Positions 1 through 7,850 of a DNA stretch of 16,830 bases are shown piece after piece. Both the position numbers and the translations under genes were made by a program. The first letter of the stretch is position 1. The number at the start of each line of letters is the position of its first letter. The notes beneath the pieces are model-generated. The model saw only the letters and a list, made by a program, of their open reading frames with translations. It was not told the origin of the DNA and searched no databases. Source of the stretch: CAXXOK01 sp036759125 (GTDB lineage: Bacteria > Bacillota > Clostridia > Christensenellales > Aristaeellaceae); the NCBI GenBank assembly GCA_036759125.1, contig DAIOVG010000044.1, positions 1 through 16,830 on the forward strand, in the 5' to 3' direction.

Positions 1-523
1 AGCTCAGGTTAAACTCACAGGCTTCGGTTAAAAAGATGTCGCCCTTTCCGGCGCGTACGTTTCCGCCGATCACATCAAGCGATCCGCCGATATGGATGGT
101 CGGGTCGACCTGTTCGGCCATCAGTATCTGTGCGATCATGGATGTGGTCGTGGTTTTGCCGTGTGTCCCGCAAACACCGATGGCGGTGGGGCAGCCGTCC
201 ATCACCTGTCCGAGCAGTTCCGCGCGCTCGATGGCCGGGATTCCCAGCCGCGAGGCCTCAACCCGCTCGGCATTATCGGCGGACACGGCAACGGTATACA
301 CAATCAGGCCGGCATCCTGCACATTTTCGGCCTTATGACCGATTGCAACAGGGATACCCATCGCCCGAAGCCCCTTGGTGGTGTATGTCTCAAGATTATC
401 ACTACCGGTGACGTAATAGCCTTTTTCCAACAACATACGCGCCAGTCCGCTCATGCTGCTGCCGCCGATTCCGATCATATGCACACGCTGGTGAAGATAG
501 TCTTTGATATGTGGGTTTGCCAA
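1..523 (-). CDS. murC: UDP-N-acetylmuramate--L-alanine ligase, N-terminal part (partial, runs off left edge)
   Basis: MurC adds L-alanine to UDP-N-acetylmuramic acid using ATP, the first amino-acid step of cytoplasmic peptidoglycan precursor synthesis. About 174 N-terminal residues are present; the rest lies beyond base 1. Near the start the protein reads HMIGIGGSSMSGLA, the Rossmann-type UDP-binding loop of Mur ligases. Further on comes GVCGTHGKTTTTSM, the ATP-binding P-loop of the central domain, and then LTEACEFNLS, which matches the conserved EA-[CD]-E-[YF] stretch of MurC. I chose a TTG start at base 523 because GGGAGG (minus strand, about 538-533) sits 9 bases upstream and no ATG precedes the glycine-rich loop at a sensible distance. 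The gene is divergent from gltB. Identity is firm; the exact start is less so. Confidence 0.95.
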   Translation of the reverse strand, partial: MANPHIKDYLHQRVHMIGIGGSSMSGLARMLLEKGYYVTGSDNLETYTTKGLRAMGIPVAIGHKAENVQDAGLIVYTVAVSADNAERVEASRLGIPAIERAELLGQVMDGCPTAIGVCGTHGKTTTTSMIAQILMAEQVDPTIHIGGSLDVIGGNVRAGKGDIFLTEACEFNLS

Positions 524-554
524 ACGATCACGCCTCCCTGAGTTTTCAGCCCAT

Positions 555-582
555 ATTATACAACGATATGGCAAAAAGACAA
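555..582 (-). promoter_or_regulatory. Probable sigma-A type promoter for murC
   Basis: On the minus strand a perfect TATAAT (bases 560 to 555) is preceded by TTGTCT (582 to 577) with a 16-base spacer. It lies about 32 bases upstream of the murC TTG start. The -10 is exact; the -35 matches only TTG and is weak. Confidence 0.6.
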
Positions 583-697
583 GTAACGGTTCTGTTTATA
601 CTTTGTGAGTTGCAGTGATTTATAGAAAATGACTTGTGTCTGGAGCTGCAAGGATGAAACGACAGGGAGGAAAGCAACACAAAAAAGATAACAATAA

Positions 698-712
698 AAT
701 ACAACTTGTATT
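698..712. promoter_or_regulatory. 15-bp palindrome, candidate operator upstream of gltB
   Basis: AATACAACTTGTATT is a perfect inverted repeat of 7-bp arms around a single C. The right half-site with one more base, TTGTATTA (706-713), recurs in the same orientation at 761-768, overlapping the -35 of the gltB promoter, 55 bp downstream (about five helical turns). This layout resembles LysR-type sites, and gltB is controlled by the LysR-type GltC in Bacillus subtilis; the link here is inference. The half-site TTGTATTA also occurs at 12445-12452 upstream of HU, so it is not unique to this promoter. Confidence 0.4.
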
Positions 713-760
713 ACCGCAAATGATGCCTAAAAACCAAACTGTACTTATTCTGTATCCGAG

Positions 761-789
761 TTGTATTAGATGTTCGCTGATGCTATAAT
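761..789 (+). promoter_or_regulatory. Sigma-A type promoter for gltBD
   Basis: TTGTAT (761-766) and a perfect TATAAT (784-789) are separated by exactly 17 bases, with TGC directly before the -10 (extended -10). Transcription would start near 795-797, giving a leader of about 66 bases before the gltB ATG. Confidence 0.75.
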
Positions 790-794
790 GGCAG

Positions 795-832
795 AGCGCT
801 CAAAGACGAGGTCCCATTTTGCGCGCTTTTTT
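795..832 (+). promoter_or_regulatory. Short hairpin with T-tract in the gltB leader (possible attenuator)
   Basis: AGCGC (795-799) can pair with GCGCT (823-827), and the T run continues to 832, giving a terminator-like shape at the very 5' end of the predicted transcript. Inside it, CTC (799-801) and GAG (808-810) can instead enclose a six-base loop AAAGAC with A at loop position 1 and G at position 4, the pattern known for ANTAR antiterminator targets. The two pairings share C799, so they compete. The stems are short (5 and 3 bp) and the outer loop is 23 bases, so this is only a candidate. Confidence 0.35.
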
Positions 833-861
833 AATACTCAAACCGAAGCGGAGGAACCTGC

Positions 862-3800
862 ATGAATCCACAGGAGAACCCCGACCAGCGAGGCCTGTAT
901 TCGCCTCGATACGAGCATGATGCCTGCGGTATCGCGATGCTTGCCAATATAAAAGGAGTTCCGTCGCACAAGGTGCTCACGGACGCGCTGGACGCATTGG
1001 TGCACCTTTCGCACCGCGGCGGCACTGGCGCGGAGCTGGATACCGGAGACGGCGCGGGTATACTGACACAAATTCCCGACGCATTTTTCCGCAAGGTCTG
1101 CGCGCTGGAAGGCATGGTGCTGCCCGCTAAGGGCGCATATGGCGTTGGCATGTTTTTTTTATCTGCCGATGCTGAAAAACGCAATCAAACCAAGAAACGA
1201 TTTGAGCAGATCGTAAGCGATAACGGACAGACGTTCATCGGCTGGCGCAAGGTGCCTGTGAATCCCTCCACATTGGGAATGACGTCCAGAGCTTGTATGC
1301 CTTATATTTGCCAGGCGTTCATTCAAAAGAGCGCCGATTTGAAGGATGAAACGGCCTTTGAGCGCAGGCTTTACCTGATCCGCAAGCTTGCGGAGAAACA
1401 GCTTCGCTATGCCAAGAACGCCCGCCACGCAGATTTCTACGCAGCTAGTCTGAGCTGCAGAACCATCGTATATAAAGGTATGCTGCAGGCCAGGCAGGTG
1501 GCGGAGCTTTACCTGGATTTAAGCGATTTAAATTATATGACCGCTGTCGCGCTTGTGCACAGCCGCTATTCCACCAACACCTTTCCCAGCTGGGAACGCG
1601 CCCATCCAAACCGTTATACCATTCATAACGGGGAGATCAATACTATTCTGGGCAACCAGAAGCGCATGAACGCCAGACAGAGCAACATTGAAACCGATCT
1701 TTTCGGCGCGGATGTGCAAAACGTATTCCCGATTGTCAACGATGACGGCAGCGACTCCGCGATGTTTGACAACGCACTGGAGTTCCTGCTGCTAACGGGT
1801 CGCACCCTGCCGCACTCGGCCATGATGATGATTCCTGAACCCTGGGAGAAAAACACCACGCTTTCGGATGAGCTCCGCGCGTTTTACGAGTTCCACAGCC
1901 ATGTGATGGACGCGTGGGACGGCCCCGCCGCCATTTGCGCCACCAACGGCGTGCAATCGCTTGCGATGCTGGATCGTAATGGCTTACGCCCCGCCCGCTA
2001 CATGGTGACAAGCGATGATATGCTCATCCTCGCCAGCGAGACCGGTGTGCTGGATATTCCTGCGGAAAAGGTGCTCTATAAGGATCGCCTTCGCCCCGGC
2101 AGGATGCTGCTGGTCGATACGGTCGAAGGCCGCGTGATCAGCGACAGTGAAATCAAATCCAAAATGGCCTCTACCTATCCGTACTCGCGCTGGATTTCCC
2201 AGCTGCAGGTGAATATGGATACGCTTCCCAATCCCGACGGAGATCTTCCAACAATCGATCAGCCACTGTGGAAGCTCCAAAAGAATTTTGGCTACACCTA
2301 CGAGCAGATCAACGACGTTATCATCCCGATGGCGGAAAAGGGCATCGAGCCTACCGCCGCGATGGGCGCTGATATGCCGCTTGCCGTACTTTCGGACAAG
2401 CCTCAGCTTCTGTACGATTACTTTCATCAGCTGTTCGCGCAGGTAACCAACCCGCCCATTGACGCGATCCGGGAAGAGATTGTTACATCCACCCGCGTTT
2501 ACATTGGCGGCGAAGGCAACCTGATCAAGCCGTCGCCCAACTCCAGCCGTCAGATCAAGCTGATGCAGCCGATCATCACCAACGAGGAGCTGGCCCGCAT
2601 CAAGGCTGTGGACGTCGAAGGCTTCAATCCTGTGACTCTCTCCATTCTCTACGATATCGAGGAAGACGGCCAGGGCATTGAAAAGGCGATGCAGCGTATT
2701 TACGCCGAAATCGACAAACATTTTGCCAGCGGCTCGTCCATCTTCATTCTGTCCGACAGAGGCGTGAATGAGAAGCGGGCGGCGATTCCCGCGCTGCTGG
2801 CTGTTTCCGGCGTACAGGCGTATACCATCCGCAAGGGCATCCGCACACGGTTGAGCATTTTGCTGGAGTCCGGCGAGCCCACGGAAGTGCACCACTATGC
2901 GCTGTTAATCGGCTACGGCTGTACGGCGATCAACCCATATCTTGCGCTTGCAACCATTACGGATTGCGTGAACACGGGGCTGTTAAAGGACGATAGCGCG
3001 GAGCATGCCCAGAAAATGTATATCAAAGCCAATGTCAAGGGCATCGTCAAGATCATGTCCAAGATGGGCATATCCACCGTGCAAAGCTATCGCGGCGCGC
3101 AGATATTCGAGGCCGTAGGCTTGAACAAGACACTGATCGACGAATATTTCCCCGAAACCGTGTCGCCCATTGGCGGTATCGGGCTGGAGGGTGTCGCTCG
3201 TGAAAACGCCATGCGGCATCAGGCTGCGTTCTTCGATCCCAGAGACGAGGAAACGCTTCCCGCCGGCAGCGTGATGCAATGGCGCAGAGGCGAGGAGTAT
3301 CACCTCTACAACCCGGAAACTATCTATCTCCTGCAGCAGGCCTGCTGGCAGGATGATTACCAAATCTACAAGCAATATTCGGAAAAACTCAATGGGAGCG
3401 AGCAAAAAGCAAACCTCCGCAGCCTGCTGGAGATCGTATCCGATCAGCCCCCCGTTCCCATCGAAGAGGTGGAGAGCGTTGAGGAGATCTGCAAGCGCTT
3501 CAAGACCGGCGCGATGAGCTATGGCTCCCTAAGCCAGGAGGCGCACGAATGCCTTGCCATTGCCATGAACCGCATCGGCGGCAAGAGCAACTCCGGCGAG
3601 GGCGGCGAGGACGAAGCCCGTTTTGAGCTGATGCCCAACGGCGATAACAAGTGCTCGGCGATCAAACAGGTTGCTTCCGGCCGTTTCGGCGTGACCAGCA
3701 ATTATCTGGTACACGCCAAAGAATTGCAGATCAAGATGGCGCAAGGGGCCAAGCCCGGCGAGGGCGGGCAGCTGCCTGGCCAGAAGGTATACCCCTGGAT

Positions 3801-5382
3801 CGCTAAAACCCGTCACTCCACCGCGGGCGTCGGCCTGATTTCTCCGCCGCCGCACCACGATATTTATTCCATTGAAGACCTTGCGGAGCTGATCTACGAC
3901 CTGAAAAACGCCAACCGGCAGGCGCGCGTCAGCGTAAAGCTGGTTTCGGAGGCGGGCGTAGGCACCATCGCCGCAGGCGTTGCCAAAGGGTTATCCGATC
4001 TGATCCTGATTTCGGGCTTCGATGGCGGCACCGGCGCATCGCCGCGCTCCAGCATCAAGCATGCGGGGCTTCCCTGGGAACTCGGACTGGCTGAAACGCA
4101 TCAGACGCTGATGCTGAACAAGCTTCGCAGCCGTGTCGTATTGGAAACAGACGGCAAGCTGATGACCGCGCACGACGTAGCCGTAGCCACGATGCTCGGC
4201 GCGGAGGAGTTCGGGTTTGCCACCGTGCCGCTGATCACTATGGGCTGTATCATGATGCGCGTGTGCAATCTGGACAGCTGCCCGGCTGGTATCGCAACCC
4301 AGAACCCGGAGCTGCGCAAGCGGTTCAAGGGCAAGCCTGAATATGTCGTAAGCTTCATGCACTTTGTGGCGCAGGAGCTGCGTGAGATCATGGCGCAGAC
4401 GGGTTTCAGAACCATTACGGACATGGTCGGCCGCGTGGATATGCTGCGCAAGTCCGGCAATCTGAAGAATTGGAAGCATGAAGAAATCGATCTGTCGCCT
4501 GTGCTGTACGCGCCGGACGATTATCTGTCACAGCCGCGCTTTGCCAGCGAAAAGCAGCACAATCCGCTGGGTACGACGCTGGATGAAATGACGCTGGATG
4601 TGCTGGCGCAGCCGGCGTTTGAGGGCAAGCACCGGGTCGTGGCCAACTTATCGATCCATAACGTCAACCGCGCCGCGGGCACCATTCTCGGCAGCGAACT
4701 GACCAAGCGGTTCGGCTCCAATGGCATGGAAGATCATTCCATCCATATCTATTTCGACGGCAGCGCTGGGCAAAGCTTCGGGGCGTTCATGTCCAAGGGC
4801 ATTACCTTCACACTGTCTGGCGACGCAAACGACTATATGGGCAAGGGCCTGTCCGGCGGTATCCTTTGCGTTCGCCCCCCAAAGACCAGCAAGTTTGTGC
4901 CTGAGGACAATGTCATTATCGGCAACGTCGCGCTCTACGGCGCAACGAGCGGTGAAGCGTATGTCAACGGTATCGCAGGCGAACGGTTTTGCGTGCGTAA
5001 CTCCGGCGCTCTTGCGGTAGTGGAAGGCGTGGGCGACCACGGCTGTGAATACATGACCGGCGGACGTGTGGTGGTGCTTGGCAAAACCGGGCGCAACTTT
5101 GCCGCAGGCATGTCGGGCGGCATCGCCTATGTGTACGATGAGGATGGTAATTTCAAAAATCTGTGCAATCCGGAGATGGTCGCACTGGAACCCCTGGACG
5201 ATCCCGAGGAAGAAATCCAGGTCAAGCATATGATTCAAAAGCACGTCGGTTATACCGGAAGCCCGCTCGGTCAGCGTATGATCGATACCTGGGGTACGGT
5301 GGCGGCGAAATTTGTGAAGGTCATTCCGTTTGAATACAAACGATACCTTCTCCAGCAGCAGGAGGTGCGCAATCATGGGTAA
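862..5382 (+). CDS. gltB: Glutamate synthase (NADPH), large (alpha) subunit
   Basis: GltB releases ammonia from glutamine, channels it through the protein, and aminates 2-oxoglutarate on FMN to give glutamate; with glutamine synthetase it forms the GS-GOGAT route of ammonia assimilation. The protein has 1506 residues, normal for the family. A short propeptide ends before Cys22 in HDACGI, the expected N-terminal nucleophile of the class II amidotransferase domain (about 22-430). A central domain follows (about 470-760), then the FMN-binding synthase barrel (about 835-1200, including GGKSNSGEGGED), and the GXGXG beta-helix domain (about 1270-1460). The [3Fe-4S] cysteines are Cys1129, Cys1135 and Cys1140 in a C-x5-C-x4-C pattern. 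The ATG follows GGAGG by 7 bases. The gene overlaps gltD by 8 bases, implying one transcript and coupled translation. No frameshift or missing motif seen. Confidence 0.98.
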   Translation: MNPQENPDQRGLYSPRYEHDACGIAMLANIKGVPSHKVLTDALDALVHLSHRGGTGAELDTGDGAGILTQIPDAFFRKVCALEGMVLPAKGAYGVGMFFLSADAEKRNQTKKRFEQIVSDNGQTFIGWRKVPVNPSTLGMTSRACMPYICQAFIQKSADLKDETAFERRLYLIRKLAEKQLRYAKNARHADFYAASLSCRTIVYKGMLQARQVAELYLDLSDLNYMTAVALVHSRYSTNTFPSWERAHPNRYTIHNGEINTILGNQKRMNARQSNIETDLFGADVQNVFPIVNDDGSDSAMFDNALEFLLLTGRTLPHSAMMMIPEPWEKNTTLSDELRAFYEFHSHVMDAWDGPAAICATNGVQSLAMLDRNGLRPARYMVTSDDMLILASETGVLDIPAEKVLYKDRLRPGRMLLVDTVEGRVISDSEIKSKMASTYPYSRWISQLQVNMDTLPNPDGDLPTIDQPLWKLQKNFGYTYEQINDVIIPMAEKGIEPTAAMGADMPLAVLSDKPQLLYDYFHQLFAQVTNPPIDAIREEIVTSTRVYIGGEGNLIKPSPNSSRQIKLMQPIITNEELARIKAVDVEGFNPVTLSILYDIEEDGQGIEKAMQRIYAEIDKHFASGSSIFILSDRGVNEKRAAIPALLAVSGVQAYTIRKGIRTRLSILLESGEPTEVHHYALLIGYGCTAINPYLALATITDCVNTGLLKDDSAEHAQKMYIKANVKGIVKIMSKMGISTVQSYRGAQIFEAVGLNKTLIDEYFPETVSPIGGIGLEGVARENAMRHQAAFFDPRDEETLPAGSVMQWRRGEEYHLYNPETIYLLQQACWQDDYQIYKQYSEKLNGSEQKANLRSLLEIVSDQPPVPIEEVESVEEICKRFKTGAMSYGSLSQEAHECLAIAMNRIGGKSNSGEGGEDEARFELMPNGDNKCSAIKQVASGRFGVTSNYLVHAKELQIKMAQGAKPGEGGQLPGQKVYPWIAKTRHSTAGVGLISPPPHHDIYSIEDLAELIYDLKNANRQARVSVKLVSEAGVGTIAAGVAKGLSDLILISGFDGGTGASPRSSIKHAGLPWELGLAETHQTLMLNKLRSRVVLETDGKLMTAHDVAVATMLGAEEFGFATVPLITMGCIMMRVCNLDSCPAGIATQNPELRKRFKGKPEYVVSFMHFVAQELREIMAQTGFRTITDMVGRVDMLRKSGNLKNWKHEEIDLSPVLYAPDDYLSQPRFASEKQHNPLGTTLDEMTLDVLAQPAFEGKHRVVANLSIHNVNRAAGTILGSELTKRFGSNGMEDHSIHIYFDGSAGQSFGAFMSKGITFTLSGDANDYMGKGLSGGILCVRPPKTSKFVPEDNVIIGNVALYGATSGEAYVNGIAGERFCVRNSGALAVVEGVGDHGCEYMTGGRVVVLGKTGRNFAAGMSGGIAYVYDEDGNFKNLCNPEMVALEPLDDPEEEIQVKHMIQKHVGYTGSPLGQRMIDTWGTVAAKFVKVIPFEYKRYLLQQQEVRNHG

Positions 5383-6838
5383 GCTGTTAGGATTTTTGGA
5401 ATACGAACGCTGCCTGCCATCGGATCGCGATCCGCTGGAAAGGTTGAACGACTGGAACGAGATCCATAAAACACTCTCTGTAGAACAGCAGAAGGAGCAA
5501 GCGGCTCGCTGCATGTATTGTGCGATACCATTTTGCCAAAGCGGGCTTATGATGGGCGGTTCGGTATCCGGCTGCCCGCTCAACAACCTGATTCCCGAAT
5601 GGAACGATCTGTTGTACCGCGACCAGTGGAATGCTGCGGCAGACAGGCTTCTGCGTACGGACAGCTTTCCGGAGTTCACAGGCCGCGTCTGCCCGGCACC
5701 GTGCGAGGGCGCCTGTACCTGTGGCATCCATCAGCCGCCTGTTACCATTCGCCAGAACGAGCTAATGCTGATTGAGCACGCGTATGAAAGCGGACACCTG
5801 AAACCTCGCATTCCCAAAAAGCGCTCGGGCAAGAGCGTTGCTGTGATCGGTTCCGGCCCTGCCGGCCTGGCGGCAGCGGACGTGCTAAACCAGTTCGGCC
5901 ATCAGGTGACTGTATTTGAACGGGAAAATCGCGTCGGCGGTCTGCTGATGTACGGAATCCCGAACATGAAGCTGGATAAAAAGGTCATTGACCGCCGAGT
6001 TGGCATCATGCAAAAAGAGGGCATTGCATTTGAGGTGAATGCCAACATCGGTGTTAATCGATCTGTACAGGACCTGCAAAAAGAGTTTGACGCCATTGTG
6101 CTATGCTGCGGCAGCACCAAGGCGCGCGATCTGAACGTACCCGGCCGCGAAGGGACAGGCGTGGTGTTTGCGGTGGATTATCTGACAGTCGCCACCAAGA
6201 AACTGCTTGATCCGTCCGTTCAGCTTTCTGCCGATATGAACGCCAAGGGGAAGGATGTCATCGTCATCGGCGGCGGCGATACCGGTACGGATTGTGTTGG
6301 TACGGCAATGCGGCAGGGCTGCAATACGGTGGTTCAGTTTGAAATTATGCAAGAGCCCGGCAAGGAGCGCGCCGCAAGCAATCCTTGGCCGGAATACCCA
6401 CGTGTACTCAAGATCGACTACGCGCAGGAAGAAGCGATCGCCAAGTATGGCAAAGACCCCAGGAATTACCTGCTGAGCACAAAGGAAATCGTCCGCAAGC
6501 CCGACGGCTCGATTGAAAAAGTGATCACCGAACAAATCGAATGGGTGAAAAACGAGACCGGGCGTATGGTTCCAAAGCCCGTCGAAGGCAGCCAAAAGGA
6601 ATGGAAAGCGGACTTGATTCTGTTGGCCATGGGTTACCTCGGCCCGGAGGATACGCTCCCTGAGGCCCTTGAGCTTAAACGCGACGGCCGATCCAACGTT
6701 GAGGCTGATTGTTTTCAAACAAGCCAGAGCGGCGTCTTCGTCGCAGGCGATATGCACTCCGGCCAGAGCCTTGTGGTGCGCGCCATCAACGAGGGTCAGC
6801 TTGCCGCCGCTGCGTGCCACCAATACCTCAGCAAATAG
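5375..6838 (+). CDS. gltD: Glutamate synthase (NADPH), small (beta) subunit
   Basis: GltD oxidises NADPH on FAD and passes electrons through iron-sulfur clusters to GltB. It has 487 residues, typical for the family. The N-terminal ferredoxin-like region carries two cysteine groups: Cys46, Cys49, Cys54 and Cys67, then Cys106, Cys110, Cys114 and Cys116, fitting two [4Fe-4S] clusters. The FAD dinucleotide fold shows VAVIGSGPAG at 155-164, the NADPH fold shows VIVIGGGDTG at 295-304, and the C-terminal FAD-closing motif is VFVAGDMHSGQSLVV. The frame is open upstream to 5330, but ATG 5375 is preferred: GGAGG lies at 5361-5365, nine bases before it, and MGKLLGFLEYER is how the family begins. The start lies inside the last codons of gltB, so the two are translationally coupled. 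Confidence 0.97.
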   Translation: MGKLLGFLEYERCLPSDRDPLERLNDWNEIHKTLSVEQQKEQAARCMYCAIPFCQSGLMMGGSVSGCPLNNLIPEWNDLLYRDQWNAAADRLLRTDSFPEFTGRVCPAPCEGACTCGIHQPPVTIRQNELMLIEHAYESGHLKPRIPKKRSGKSVAVIGSGPAGLAAADVLNQFGHQVTVFERENRVGGLLMYGIPNMKLDKKVIDRRVGIMQKEGIAFEVNANIGVNRSVQDLQKEFDAIVLCCGSTKARDLNVPGREGTGVVFAVDYLTVATKKLLDPSVQLSADMNAKGKDVIVIGGGDTGTDCVGTAMRQGCNTVVQFEIMQEPGKERAASNPWPEYPRVLKIDYAQEEAIAKYGKDPRNYLLSTKEIVRKPDGSIEKVITEQIEWVKNETGRMVPKPVEGSQKEWKADLILLAMGYLGPEDTLPEALELKRDGRSNVEADCFQTSQSGVFVAGDMHSGQSLVVRAINEGQLAAAACHQYLSK

Positions 6839-6855
6839 GGTAAAGCAATAATGTT

Positions 6856-6898
6856 ACAAGCTGCCGGTCGGAAATCCGTTCCGGTAGCTTGTTTCTTT
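6856..6898 (+). terminator. Rho-independent terminator after gltBD
   Basis: A 12-bp stem (6856-6867 with 6881-6892, one G-T wobble) encloses a loop that itself can form a small CGG/CCG stem, and is followed by TTTCTTT. It sits 18 bases after the gltD stop. Its 3' arm overlaps the -35 of the next promoter. Confidence 0.85.
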
Positions 6899-6917
6899 AG
6901 GGCTTGGGTTGTATAAT
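6889..6917 (+). promoter_or_regulatory. Promoter for the DUF951-lepB pair
   Basis: TTGTTT (6889-6894) and a perfect TATAAT (6912-6917) are spaced by 17 bases, with transcription expected near 6924, about 28 bases before the DUF951 ATG. The -35 lies in the terminator's 3' arm and T-tract. Confidence 0.65.
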
Positions 6918-6951
6918 GTTCCATAGCTGAGCGGCAATACAGGAGGCTATC

Positions 6952-7191
6952 ATGGACGAGATCCGATTGGATGACGTCGTACAGATGCGTAAACCGCACC
7001 CCTGCGGCAGCGACCAGTGGAAGGTGATCCGCATCGGAGCCGATGTGAAGATCAAGTGCCTTGGTTGCGGCAGGATTGTGATGTTGGATCGATCCGTTTT
7101 TGTGAAACGTAGAAAAAAGGTACTCCAGCCGGGTCCCGTACCGGAAGCTGAAACGCTGCAGCTGATGCGAAACGAAGGGAGACGACCTTAG
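6952..7191 (+). CDS. DUF951 family small protein
   Basis: This 79-residue protein belongs to the DUF951 family (Bacillus subtilis YyzM is a member), widespread in Bacillota and without an established function. The family signature is clear: an N-terminal KPHPCGS, then WKVIRIGADVKIKCLGCGR. Three cysteines, Cys18, Cys36 and Cys39, the last two as CLGC, could bind a metal, although that is inference. The C-terminal tail after about residue 60 seems longer than in members of about 65 residues. The ATG follows AGGAGG (6941-6946) by 5 bases, a strong site. Its stop shares one base with the GTG start of lepB (TAGTG), so the two are translationally coupled. There is no signal peptide or membrane segment; it is probably cytoplasmic and basic. 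Confidence 0.9.
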   Translation: MDEIRLDDVVQMRKPHPCGSDQWKVIRIGADVKIKCLGCGRIVMLDRSVFVKRRKKVLQPGPVPEAETLQLMRNEGRRP

Positions 7192-7775
7192 TGGCAAAAC
7201 CGAAACAGCCTAAGAAAAAATTCTCCGAGATGACACCGGAAGAAAAGAAGAAAATGATCATCAAAGAAACGATCAGCTGGATCCTGACGCTCGGTTCCGC
7301 TGTCATCATCGCGCTTTGCATCCGTGGATTCATCTTCGAGCCCGTCATTGTCGACGGCAACAGTATGCAGGATACCCTGCAGGACCGCGAGCTGATGTTC
7401 GTGACAAAGTTTGACTATATCTTCGGTGCGCCGGAAAGCGGAGATGTCATTATCTGCAAGTATCCCAACAGTACCAAAAACTATGTCAAGCGCCTGATTG
7501 GCCTGCCCGGAGATACGATCGAGATTGTCGATCATGTCGTATATAGAAACGGCGAGGCGCTGGATGAAACCTATTTGACACCAACGAAGAACGACAACAG
7601 AAATACCGCTAATATGTCTGCGATTGTTCTGGGCGACGATCAGTACTTTGTGATGGGCGACAACCGTGATAACAGCAACGACAGCCGCTATATCGGAACC
7701 CTGACCCGCAACCAGATCAGGGGGCATGTTCGCTTCGTGTTTTTTCCGTTTGACAGCATTCGTCAAATCGAATAG
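7191..7775 (+). CDS. lepB: Signal peptidase I
   Basis: LepB removes signal peptides from exported proteins at the outer face of the cytoplasmic membrane, using a Ser-Lys dyad. The 194-residue length fits Gram-positive S26 peptidases. A lysine-rich cytoplasmic N-terminus is followed by a single membrane segment (about 28-48). The catalytic serine is Ser58 in DGNSMQDTL and the general-base lysine is Lys100 in YVKRLIGLPGD; the late conserved box MGDNRDNSNDSRYIG is complete. The start is GTG at 7191, with AAGGGAG (7175-7181) nine bases upstream; the codon overlaps the stop of DUF951 by one base. The next gene encodes an exported foldase, so the neighbourhood is secretion-related, but that gene has its own promoter. 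No oddities. Confidence 0.97.
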   Translation: MAKPKQPKKKFSEMTPEEKKKMIIKETISWILTLGSAVIIALCIRGFIFEPVIVDGNSMQDTLQDRELMFVTKFDYIFGAPESGDVIICKYPNSTKNYVKRLIGLPGDTIEIVDHVVYRNGEALDETYLTPTKNDNRNTANMSAIVLGDDQYFVMGDNRDNSNDSRYIGTLTRNQIRGHVRFVFFPFDSIRQIE

Positions 7776-7776
7776 C

Positions 7777-7805
7777 TTGCTGTTTAACCGGGTTTTAGGT
7801 ATAAT
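7777..7805 (+). promoter_or_regulatory. Promoter for the parvulin-type foldase gene
   Basis: TTGCTG (7777-7782) and a perfect TATAAT (7800-7805) are separated by 17 bases. The -35 begins one base after the lepB stop codon. Transcription should start near 7812, giving a leader of about 39 bases with the ribosome binding site AAGGAGA at 7834-7840. Confidence 0.75.
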
Positions 7806-7850
7806 ACGCTGGTGTGTAAATAATTGACATATTAAGGAGAGACCTGCAAA

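Larger units (their letters stand above)
541..861. other. Divergent intergenic region between murC and gltB
   Basis: This stretch contains no convincing gene. It is more AT-rich than its surroundings, especially at about 660-790. It holds the murC promoter on the minus strand, a palindrome at 698-712, the gltB promoter at 761-789, a short hairpin with a T-tract at 795-832, and the gltB ribosome binding site GGAGG at 850-854. A 44-codon open frame at 654-788 is discussed among the rejected items. Confidence 0.8.

Noticed and set aside
654..788. A 44-codon open frame upstream of gltB, with GGAG eight bases before its ATG and a CxxC near its end
   Set aside because: Its codons are AT-rich and unlike neighbouring genes, it covers the palindrome and the gltB promoter, and its stop lies in the -10 box. 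It is better explained as intergenic DNA, though a leader peptide cannot be excluded.
1984..2895. A 303-codon open frame on the minus strand inside gltB
   Set aside because: It is antisense to a complete, motif-rich gene, has no family resemblance, and arises from the GC-biased codon use of gltB.
4648..5727. A 359-codon open frame on the minus strand across the gltB/gltD junction
   Set aside because: It is antisense to both genes and shows no recognisable protein features or ribosome binding site.
7824..7829. A perfect TTGACA upstream of the foldase gene
   Set aside because: At 16-18 bases spacing the -10 would fall on the start codon (CAAAAT region); the TTGCTG/TATAAT pair at 7777-7805 explains the gene better.
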